Assembly (NCBI RefSeq): GCF_000209165.1
Contig: NC_009068.1
Coordinates: 744,001 to 808,000, forward strand
DNA length: 64,000 nt
Source of the DNA: Scheffersomyces stipitis CBS 6054
Lineage: Eukaryota; Ascomycota; Pichiomycetes; Serinales; Debaryomycetaceae
Reading direction: 5' to 3'
In this document: positions 32,397 to 40,443 of the stretch, piece after piece
How positions within the stretch are numbered: position 1 is the first letter of the stretch
How the letters are laid out: each line of letters opens with the position of its first letter
Program-made: the position numbers and the translations under genes
Notes under the pieces: model-generated
What the model was told of the DNA's origin: nothing
Databases searched by the model: none
Seen by the model: the letters and a program-made list of their open reading frames with translations, nothing else

Positions 32397-32872
32397 GCTG
32401 CTTAGTTCATTATGTAATTTTAATTCCATAGTTTCTCTTTGTCATTTATATTTGGTCGAATACAAAATTCTGAAAATTTACTATCTCTGGGTATTTGACC
32501 TAAAAGAATAATATTTCGCATTGTGTGGTAGTTGAATCATAGAGCTGTAATTGGAACCGAATAGAAAGGAAACTTCTGTTTGACAATATAATTCTATCTA
32601 CTTCTTACTTTCACGGCAGTAATCCCTAGAAAGTACATAATTCATTTTCAATTCCATATCTTCTCAAACTTAGCTGCGCACCTCATACTTAATTCTCTAT
32701 GCGCATAATCTCTGCTTTAATTGTATATACACCAGATCAAATAGTAGTATGATTCGCAAAATCAATTCACTTGCTCTATTTCATACTATCTCTTTTTGCC
32801 ACCATAATTGATTTATCGCCGTCTTGATGCCGAATACCAGTACATAGATACATCAACATCCGCAACTTCTCA
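32397..32872. other. Spacer eIF4A / DUF1746-like gene
   Basis: AT-rich 3' flank of the eIF4A gene followed by the upstream region of the next plus-strand gene. No motif stands out. Confidence 0.45.
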
Positions 32873-33814
32873 ATGAGCCATTTCAGACTCCCAGGTGCGT
32901 ATCCAGAAGAGTCTCTGGATTCCACTTCTACAAATCCCATCACCACAGGAAGTTCCAGCCAATTACACAATCATCCTGGAAATACGCCCGCCAGTGCCGT
33001 TCTAGACCACAAGAACCTCGTGAGCTTCGAAGTAAGACACTTTTTGCTGCAAAAGGCAAAACACCAGCAACATCTCATCATACAGCTCGAAAGCATCATC
33101 TACATTCTCATTGCATACCAGTTCATCAAGTTCTGCCATCTGGCTTGTTTGCTACCCGTACTTCTCCACTTTACCTGTAACATGCTTTTGGGAATTGATG
33201 CGTTTACATCGGACACGCCTAACTTAAGAGCAGGTTTGCCTGGTTTGCTTCTTCAACTCGATAGACAACAACAACAACTGCCAGCTATACAAGAGCAAGT
33301 AACACAAATGGTACTAGCAAAACTCCAGTTGACGCTATTCTGGAAAACCATCACCGTTCTACTCTACCATACTCTTTTTATCGCTTTCTGGGTCTTGCCT
33401 CTTGTAGAGTCTGGCCAGAACCAGGCTCTCGAACATGGAACCTGGTGGTTTGTCACCTTCATAGGAGAAGAGCTTCCCCAGAATCTCGTGGCCAAAGATT
33501 CTTTCTGGAGTAAACTTGCATTATTGGGATTGCCTGGACTCCTCATCACCGATTTGGTGATCTTGTTTCTTCAGCTTGTGCTCTACCAGGTGGTGTATGT
33601 TCAATCAGGGATTCTGCAGGGCACAGCACTAAATGAGAGCGAAGAGTACAGAGTAAGAACTACAACAGATATTCAGTCCACAACTATGGACACAAGCGAG
33701 GCACCCAACCAGATCAACCCCTTGGTGTTAAAAGTGCGGCTCTACGAATGTTTCAAGCTAGAGACATATATAAGGACTAGTAACTTGGCCAACTCGACCG
33801 ATACGAACTCATAG
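32873..33814 (+). CDS. Multi-pass membrane protein, possibly DUF1746 (Dsc-complex type)
   Basis: The 313-residue product has a polar N-terminus (about 1-55) and an amphipathic segment running into a hydrophobic pair (IIQLESIIYILIAYQFIKF onward, about 70-110). Further hydrophobic stretches lie near 160-180 (TVLLYHTLFIAFWVLPLV) and 220-245 (LLGLPGLLITDLVILFLQL). This layout resembles fungal DUF1746 proteins, which include subunits of the Golgi/vacuole Dsc ubiquitin ligase that directs orphan membrane proteins for degradation. The match is from general family appearance, not from an unmistakable motif, so function stays open. Confidence 0.4.
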   Translation: MSHFRLPGAYPEESLDSTSTNPITTGSSSQLHNHPGNTPASAVLDHKNLVSFEVRHFLLQKAKHQQHLIIQLESIIYILIAYQFIKFCHLACLLPVLLHFTCNMLLGIDAFTSDTPNLRAGLPGLLLQLDRQQQQLPAIQEQVTQMVLAKLQLTLFWKTITVLLYHTLFIAFWVLPLVESGQNQALEHGTWWFVTFIGEELPQNLVAKDSFWSKLALLGLPGLLITDLVILFLQLVLYQVVYVQSGILQGTALNESEEYRVRTTTDIQSTTMDTSEAPNQINPLVLKVRLYECFKLETYIRTSNLANSTDTNS

Positions 33815-33949
33815 ACTACCCCATATTTCGTTCTTCTAATATACACTATTTATTGAAAATTTATAACCAACAGATGTAGTGAATGATAAAATCGCGAAAA
33901 ACAGTCTGCGAAATTTGTATGAATACCTTACTTTCTCTGGGTTAGCAGC

Positions 33950-35050
33950 ATGATCATGATACAGTCGCGTATAGCGACAAGACTACTGTCGATAATAGTG
34001 CATCATCGGCAATTGACGTATCTAAGCGACCGGTGGGTGAAAGAGCCATTTGAATTGGGCTACCCCAACTTCGATAGCACTATAGCCCTGGAAAAGGCAA
34101 AAATCCATGACATACTCTTTGGAGATAGCAATAGAGGCGGTGATGAGTCAATAGATAATCTCGAGCGTCCATTGAGCCACTATCATTCTAAACCAAAGGA
34201 TATTGTGGGCCAAGGATTGTACGCATTAGAAACGGGCTACAAGACAAAAAACCATTTGAAAATTCTCTGGAACAAGTTAGATGAGAAGGAAAAAACGAGA
34301 TTAACGTCCAGTCCCAACAGAGAGCGATTATATGATGAGCGAATCCGAGTGTGGAAGGGTTACGAAGTGGTGGAGCATCTCAAGCGTAACTCGGACAAGT
34401 ACAACTGGAATCCGTATCCTTTGCTGGGGCTATTTCCATGGGAGATAGTCAAGGATAAGCTCAGAAACCGGAAGCCGGTGATGGCTTTTGAACAGGACTA
34501 CTACGATGTGTTGATCAAAGAAGCATTTAGTGGAAATAAAAGAAGAACGGCATATCTGATATTCTATGCCGATATCAAAAATCAACGCCGTTTGGGCAGT
34601 AGAGCCTGGATGACTGTATCGAAGCTATATGAACAATTACCTCCAGAAAGAAGAGAGTACTACGAAGAAAGGGAACAGAGAAGAAAAGTTTTTATTCCCG
34701 TGCAAAAGGCTCCTGTGGGACATCCGCCTTTTCATGTCTTCTTTGATGAGTACATTGAACAGAATTCGACTTCTTCTAGACCTCTTCTCGGGGCTTCGAC
34801 AAGATGGGCAGCAATGACCGACGTAGAAAGACAAAACTACACACCATTGGATTCCAAGTACCATCATACAAGAGAGTACAAGGAGAGAAAGCTCCTTCTA
34901 ATGACCCATATTGTCTTGGACTACATCTATCATGTCGGAGGTGTTGAAGGAGTTGATGGTAGCTACAGTTGGGTTCAAGACATGAAGGAGAGAACAGTTG
35001 GGTTTACGTATCTCCACAAGATGTACACAGATGATAAATGGGATATGTAA
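33950..35050 (+). CDS. Putative mitochondrial protein with two HMG-box-like segments
   Basis: I do not recognise an orthologue. The 366-residue product starts with a basic, hydroxylated, acid-free segment (about 1-26) that could be a mitochondrial presequence. Two regions resemble divergent HMG boxes: residues 196-245 (NKRRTAYLIFYADIKNQRR, then W220, and LPPERREYYEE) and 257-305 (GHPPFHVFFDEYIEQN, then W286 and MTDVERQNYTPL). An earlier segment (about 104-120, LKILWNKLDEKEKTRL) could be the remnant of another. Tandem HMG boxes plus a presequence is the plan of mitochondrial DNA-packaging proteins such as Abf2 and Candida Gcf1, so a nucleoid role is an inference. The gene lies between a membrane-protein gene and DUT1, same strand. 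Confidence 0.5.
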   Translation: MIMIQSRIATRLLSIIVHHRQLTYLSDRWVKEPFELGYPNFDSTIALEKAKIHDILFGDSNRGGDESIDNLERPLSHYHSKPKDIVGQGLYALETGYKTKNHLKILWNKLDEKEKTRLTSSPNRERLYDERIRVWKGYEVVEHLKRNSDKYNWNPYPLLGLFPWEIVKDKLRNRKPVMAFEQDYYDVLIKEAFSGNKRRTAYLIFYADIKNQRRLGSRAWMTVSKLYEQLPPERREYYEEREQRRKVFIPVQKAPVGHPPFHVFFDEYIEQNSTSSRPLLGASTRWAAMTDVERQNYTPLDSKYHHTREYKERKLLLMTHIVLDYIYHVGGVEGVDGSYSWVQDMKERTVGFTYLHKMYTDDKWDM

Positions 35051-35459
35051 CACTATGTATATATTAAAAAAACCAATTGGTATAACCGTATTTTAGCATT
35101 TTCATAGTTCATAAGTTCATTATTGGAAATTTCACTATTAAGCAAAAAACAGTTTAACATTTACTACTACATTATCTCTTTCGGTTTCTGCTATTGCTGT
35201 CTCAGCTAAACGTTAATTATTCAGGCAAGAACCGAAACCGATATTCTAACTGAAGAAATCTCGTTTTCTATAGCTTTTGTTCTACTGTTCTCTTGTGCTC
35301 ACATCCTAGTTAATCCTAAGTTATCAGACAGACACTCTCTGTGTCTTTCGCGCAACGCGAAAACAGAAAACGCGTATTATTTCATAGAAGTAATTTTTAG
35401 TGTTTAACTTTTTCAACTTTTTCTCTACTTTCCACCACTAATCTACACCTTTTCACACC
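35051..35459. other. DUT1 upstream region
   Basis: This interval contains the cell-cycle boxes listed separately (35346-35375) and a pyrimidine-rich leader before the ATG. No gene was seen. Confidence 0.5.
35346..35375 (+). promoter_or_regulatory. MCB/SCB-type G1/S boxes upstream of DUT1
   Basis: A perfect MluI cell-cycle box ACGCGT lies at 35370-35375, with TTTCGCG (35346-35352) and CGCGAAA (35356-35362) as an inverted SCB-like pair just before it. All are within about 115 bp of the DUT1 ATG. MBF/SBF boxes drive G1/S expression of DNA-precursor genes in yeast, which fits dUTPase. Confidence 0.7.
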
Positions 35460-35945
35460 ATGACCTCCGAAATAGAACAGACTGCTAAGAAGCAAAAGTT
35501 CGATGCTTCCGAACAATCCTTGAGAGTTTTGCTCAGATCAGAAAACGCAACTTTGCCTACCAAGGGTTCTGCCTTGGCTGCTGGCTACGATATCTATGCT
35601 TCTGAAAATGGATTGGTTCCAGCTCACGGACAGGGAATGATTGGTACCGATATCACAGTTTGCGTTCCATACGGTACTTATGGACGTGTTGCCCCAAGAT
35701 CCGGTTTGGCTGCCAAACACGGCATCAGCACTGGTGCTGGTGTTGTCGATGCCGACTACAGAGGAGAACTCAAAGTGATTCTTTTTAACCATTCCGAAAA
35801 GGACTTTGCCGTTGAAAAGGGTGACCGTATTGCCCAGTTGGTGTTGGAAAAGATTGTCAATGCTGAAATCAAACAGATTCTGCTTGAAGAATTGGATGAC
35901 ACCATCAGAGGCGAAGGTGGCTTTGGCTCTACTGGTAAGAAATAG
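35460..35945 (+). CDS. DUT1: dUTP pyrophosphatase (dUTPase)
   Basis: The enzyme hydrolyses dUTP to dUMP and pyrophosphate, keeping uracil out of DNA and supplying dTMP synthesis. All five trimeric-dUTPase motifs are present in 161 residues: AGYDIYA (41-47), APRSGLA (78-84), [10 protein letters not shown] (94-103), GDRIAQLV (121-128) and the C-terminal P-loop-like GEGGFGSTG (151-159). Codon 141 is CTG, in a position I recall as serine in the C. albicans enzyme, consistent with CUG-Ser decoding. G1/S boxes lie just upstream. Confidence 0.97.
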   Translation: MTSEIEQTAKKQKFDASEQSLRVLLRSENATLPTKGSALAAGYDIYASENGLVPAHGQGMIGTDITVCVPYGTYGRVAPRSGLAAKHGISTGAGVVDADYRGELKVILFNHSEKDFAVEKGDRIAQLVLEKIVNAEIKQILLEELDDTIRGEGGFGSTGKK

Positions 35946-36139
35946 ACTAATACATGATACACGAGAGAAAATACAAAAATCACTGTAGGGATGTGCAAAT
36001 AAAAGAAGTTAAAAGAATAGACAGTAGCTATTACTTCTACTACAACTACTATAGTGTTGACATAAATATACATGAAAATTTATATAAATAGGTTGTTCTA
36101 ACGAACCATTACTTCATATACACATTGAGCAGCGTGAAC

Positions 36140-37633
36140 TCAGGTCTGCTTTTGAGAATCACTCTTAGACTCGACTGGCGCTTTTTCTTCCACCTCGATT
36201 TTCATACCCTCAGTGGCAGTGTCTTCGTATTCATCCAACTTGATATTGTCCTTGACCTGGTTGACAGTGTCCTTTTCTCTCAAGTTTTCTTCGTTGATCA
36301 ACTCTTCTTGTTCCTTCAAAGTAGCCAACTTCAACTTGGAATCGTCTGACAACTCCAACTTGGCAACATTATACACTTCGTCAGGAATTGATGACAATAC
36401 TGCCAACAAGGCATCATAGTAAGATTCGATACTGTGAGCGTTTTCACCGTAAGTATAGGTAGACGACAAAATCAATAAGGAAGATGGGATCTTCTGTCTC
36501 AATCTCAAATCTAACCAGGTGGACAAGTCTTCTCTCAATCTACCAGGAGAAACATCAGTGGTCTTGATACCTCTTTGGGAACAGGCAGTTTGCAATTCTG
36601 GGATCGTCAACGACTCAACGCCTTCGTAATCGATGGCCTTGTCGTCCTTGATGATAGTCAATAATCTGTGTCTGATTTGGTAACGCAAGATAGAGTCAGT
36701 TCCAAAAGGTCTCAATGACATGTACTTAGTCATAGCTACTAACTGTGGACGAGACAAGTTATCCAACACCTGATCGTTCTTGAACAAACGAGCAACTTTA
36801 ATCAAGTGCTCTCTGGAAGGGTGGGAACCCATGGAGATGATGTCGAAAAAAGATACAAATGCTTCCTTTTCTTCTTCCGAGATTTTCTTGGACAACTTAA
36901 GCCCAGATTCTTCCATAGTCTTCTTGATATACTCAGAAGCAGATACTCTGGTCTTGGACAACTTTGCTCTCTTCTGGAGACGGTCTTGTTTGGACTCATA
37001 GGTAGAAGGCAACAAGTTAGGGAAGAGCTTTAATGCGATTGGGAGCAAGAGCTCAGCAAATGGAACGAGAACAAACATCAGGAAAGGAACCAATCTCATG
37101 ACATCAACGATGGTTCTTTGCAACTGGTTGGCCTCTCTCCTCGACAACCCGTATCCCGACATCATCTTCATTAACAACTTGGTCGAGACCTTGATCTCAT
37201 ACCCAAGCAACTTGGTACCGTCCCAGTAGTGTTGAGCTTCATGCTTGACCTTTTCCCAAAGGCTTTTCTTGGGTTTGTCGTCTTTGGCGACATCTACGGC
37301 TACAGATTCTACAGTCTTAGACAACGCAGAGGTCACAGGAGTAGGAGGTTGTGGTGGAGGTGTGATAACTTTTGCAGCAATTGACTCTGGCGAACCTTCT
37401 ACTGAAGAGGCAGCCTCAATCTCAGCTGGTGTCTTTATATCTGACATGCCCTCGGCTACCTTTATTCCTGAATACAAGGGGCCAGAACCACCCAGATTCT
37501 TGTTTACAGTAGATTGGTTTCTGACCCAAGTAGATATGGAAGTAGAGTTGACAGCAGTGTATCTGGTCGATGCTCTAGTGAACAACAATATGCTGCGGTG
37601 AGCAACCGTGTTTTTCACTCCTATAGTAAGCAT
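36140..37633 (-). CDS. MDM38: Mitochondrial inner membrane LETM1 protein Mdm38
   Basis: Mdm38 is the yeast LETM1 homologue, needed for K+/H+ exchange across the inner mitochondrial membrane and for mitoribosome association. The 497-residue product has a basic N-terminus compatible with a presequence and a proline-rich linker. A single strong membrane segment follows (MRLVPFLMFVLVPFAELLLP, about 189-208), then the long helical LETM1 ribosome-binding domain (FKNDQVLDNLSRPQLVAMTKY, LRPFGTDSILRYQIRHRL). The C-terminus is acidic and lysine-rich. Length is close to S. cerevisiae Mdm38 (573). It converges on DUT1 with 194 bp between stops. Confidence 0.93.
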   Translation of the reverse strand: MLTIGVKNTVAHRSILLFTRASTRYTAVNSTSISTWVRNQSTVNKNLGGSGPLYSGIKVAEGMSDIKTPAEIEAASSVEGSPESIAAKVITPPPQPPTPVTSALSKTVESVAVDVAKDDKPKKSLWEKVKHEAQHYWDGTKLLGYEIKVSTKLLMKMMSGYGLSRREANQLQRTIVDVMRLVPFLMFVLVPFAELLLPIALKLFPNLLPSTYESKQDRLQKRAKLSKTRVSASEYIKKTMEESGLKLSKKISEEEKEAFVSFFDIISMGSHPSREHLIKVARLFKNDQVLDNLSRPQLVAMTKYMSLRPFGTDSILRYQIRHRLLTIIKDDKAIDYEGVESLTIPELQTACSQRGIKTTDVSPGRLREDLSTWLDLRLRQKIPSSLLILSSTYTYGENAHSIESYYDALLAVLSSIPDEVYNVAKLELSDDSKLKLATLKEQEELINEENLREKDTVNQVKDNIKLDEYEDTATEGMKIEVEEKAPVESKSDSQKQT

Positions 37634-38496
37634 GCTGTATTGTAGTAAATTTGATGAAAAGATTAAGATAGATGCTGTTTCAGCTGAAATTTGAATCTAA
37701 CGATTGATAGTTCGAGATTTGTGACTGACTATGTGTAATTATCGATTTGGAATGAAAATAATGAGACTTTGATTCAATTTTGAACAATCTTCTAACGATA
37801 GACGATGGGAGCAACGGCAAAGTACTAGAGGACGGAGTTTAGCGTGCACGTGACGTAGTATAAGGACTTTGAAATCGAGACTAGGCTAATTAAAACAGTT
37901 GTAATGCTGTGCTATGGTCTTTCTAGATGATGTAGCTTTTTCGGGCTGTTTCTAGTGTTTCTGACTGAATAGTTACGCTTAGAAGTAGACAAGTATGAAA
38001 ATGAAAATGTAATATGAAAATGAGAATTGAACAGGATTTTTCGCGGGAGTTTTAACATATGCTCTACGTGCAGGAGGCTCCGACACAGCTCGGGTATTAC
38101 GGGGGAATACCGAGATATAGTAGAGTGTAAAAGCAGACACTAGAGACGAAGAGGATGATATTGACAGAAAGACGTTGATAAACTTTTGGTTTTGGGGTAA
38201 TAGTTGGAAATTTGAAATTTAAAACTGGAGCTACAGTGGATCTGTTGAGAGTGTGTCAATTTGATGATAATGGCTGGCTTAGAAATAAATGTTCCATGGC
38301 TGCGAATGGGAGATAAGCGGAGAGAGAGATGAATATTCAGATTAAAATAATATGAGATACAACAAGGTGTTACAATAGATCCACCATACAATAGACGCAT
38401 GCTACCATAGTATAGTCATTGTTTTGGCCAAACCATGTATACATTCAATTATGCTAGCTAATTATGATGCTACTATTGCTCTGTCTGCAATGCAAT
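37634..38496. other. Spacer MDM38 promoter / TXNL1-like 3' end
   Basis: Both flanking genes are on the minus strand. The interval contains GCACGTGACGT at 37846-37856, combining an E-box with a TGACGT core about 215 bp upstream of MDM38. An 86-codon open frame at 38140-38400 has no family features. Confidence 0.5.
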
Positions 38497-39513
38497 TTAC
38501 TCGTCTTTGGAGAGTTTGCCCTGGTCCTTCGTTTCTCCATTAACTCCAACAAGAATGATCTTGTCGAGGGTGGTGTGAGAGTCTTCGTCGTCTCCGTCAA
38601 TAAAGATGTTCAAACTCTGGACGTTTTGGAAACGGACAAACTTCAATTTACATTCGTACCACACGCTTTCTCCATCAATGGCGATTTTCTCGATATGTGG
38701 TGCACTGGAGTCAGAAGCAGCGTCGTCAAACGACAAGATGGAGTTCTTGTTGACCCAGAGCTTGATCAATTTAGGTGGCTGGGTTTCGTCATTGAGCTCG
38801 TCGGCATCCAATTCCAACTCTGCGTCGGCATCGGATTCTTCAGCGATGTCTTTGCCCGGTCTGAACTTGAGCAAGATGGAGTATACCTTAGAGATATTCA
38901 ACAATGGGACGTAGAACAACACTTGAGAGTCAGCATCAGACACCACGGTACTCTGCTCCTTCTTGTAGTCCAACCGGAAAGCGTTCTTCACGTCAGCATC
39001 GGATTCGGCTTTGAAAAGAGGCACTACGTTCAAAGCTTCGAATCCCCCGAAATCAATGGTACCGTTCAATGCTTCGAATCCCTTGGGTATATACTGGTCA
39101 ATGTCCTTATACACCGAGGACTCCGACAATTTTTCAGCTGTGGCTCCATTGCCGGCTCTGCCAGCTTGTGGGTCGTCACGGGCCTTCTTGTTCAACTCGT
39201 CAAGACTCAGAATCAATTCTGGTACATTTGCTCCTGTGACTCGCTTCACCTCTGCTCCACTTTCTAGAAACACAAAGGAGGGCACTGATGAGATCTGAAA
39301 TTTGGCTGCAAGCTCCTGTTGAGAGTCCAAATCGACACGGACAATCTCAATGTGCTCGTAACGGGCATTGGTGTCAGTGTAGAGCTGGTCGATAATAGGT
39401 TTGATCGACTGGCAAGGTCCACACCACAGTGCAGTGAAGTTGGCCACTAGATACTTGTTGGCTTTGACATAGTCGTCGAAGTCTTTGGTAGACTTTACAA
39501 ACTGAATTGACAT
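38497..39513 (-). CDS. Thioredoxin-PITH domain protein (TXNL1/Txl1-like)
   Basis: The 338-residue product has an N-terminal thioredoxin domain (1-105) with the active-site motif WCGPC (30-34) and the cis-proline region SSVPSFVFL. It is joined to a C-terminal PITH domain (about 145-330), with an acidic loop rich in Asp/Glu. This is the architecture of human TXNL1 and S. pombe Txl1, which bind the 26S proteasome and act as proteasome-associated thioredoxins. The acidic insert near 230-245 (EESDADAELELDADELND) may be lineage-specific. The start ATG at 39513 gives a normal thioredoxin N-terminus. Confidence 0.9.
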   Translation of the reverse strand: MSIQFVKSTKDFDDYVKANKYLVANFTALWCGPCQSIKPIIDQLYTDTNARYEHIEIVRVDLDSQQELAAKFQISSVPSFVFLESGAEVKRVTGANVPELILSLDELNKKARDDPQAGRAGNGATAEKLSESSVYKDIDQYIPKGFEALNGTIDFGGFEALNVVPLFKAESDADVKNAFRLDYKKEQSTVVSDADSQVLFYVPLLNISKVYSILLKFRPGKDIAEESDADAELELDADELNDETQPPKLIKLWVNKNSILSFDDAASDSSAPHIEKIAIDGESVWYECKLKFVRFQNVQSLNIFIDGDDEDSHTTLDKIILVGVNGETKDQGKLSKDE

Positions 39514-40443
39514 GGCAGTAGATGATAGAATAGAAGGGCTGGTAGAGGTAAAGATTTGAAATCAGGTGCAATTATCCAAATAGTTTATACAGGGTTGCCT
39601 TTCGGTGAAGTGAAAAATAGTACTGAACAGAGACAGAAAAGAAAATGTTAGAGTGCGAATTTGGTACTGAAAAATAGTGGCTCTACTATGAGAAAGTCAG
39701 TAATGCTATAGCAGTGGATTATGGTAGCTTATGTATGGAATTGACAGCTTAGTTGTTAATACATAAATTGTGCAAAGAAAACATTCGTACGGATTTTGCA
39801 ATTTTGCAATAAGTTTATTGCATTTTGATCCATTTTGCAAATTTCTCACATTAACTACTCTTCAGCAATTCACACAGATTCACTAGAGGGAGAGAAGTTA
39901 GAGAGAGAAAAGACAAACGAACAAATACAGACAATATCAACCACACACCTTCTTTATTTCACACTCGGCAGCGACACCAAGCAATTATCAGCATGTCATC
40001 CACCCCGTCTCTCCCCATGAGAGACTAGAGATACTTTTCATCCTCTTCACTACCACAGCCGAATTTCAGTTGCAACCGTCTGCTCCATATGCAGATGGAT
40101 GCAAATGACATCATACTAACTCTAAATCTCTGAGATCTCTCCTCATTACCAGCTCTAGCACCATGCAATTTTGCATAACTACAGTCTGAAAGCCTACCAT
40201 ATTCCGATCTCCCCATAAGTAGTGGCTTCGTCACCCAATATCCACACTTCAATCTTGCTGATACCTCTTTTTCCTTACCGTACTCCCCACTCGTGGCTTT
40301 TATCCACGTGACTGGTACAGCCTCTTAGTAATCGCCAATTCCTTCTATACGAAATTACTCAGACCGTGTGTTCCTGAAAACTCCAGCTTTCACAAGTCAA
40401 TCTGCTCTGTTTCACTCTCCGTACTAGATAACGAGTGTAGCAC
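39514..40443. other. Divergent promoter, TXNL1-like / 821-residue gene
   Basis: This is 930 bp between divergent starts. It has CACGTG at 40305-40310 and GC-poor sequence near 39770-39840 with repeated TTTTGCAA. No gene was seen. Confidence 0.5.

Noticed and set aside
31734..32429. 231-codon open frame opposite eIF4A, and a similar one at 31194-31598
   Set aside because: Extreme codon bias of the eIF4A gene leaves its antisense frames open; the peptide composition is not protein-like.
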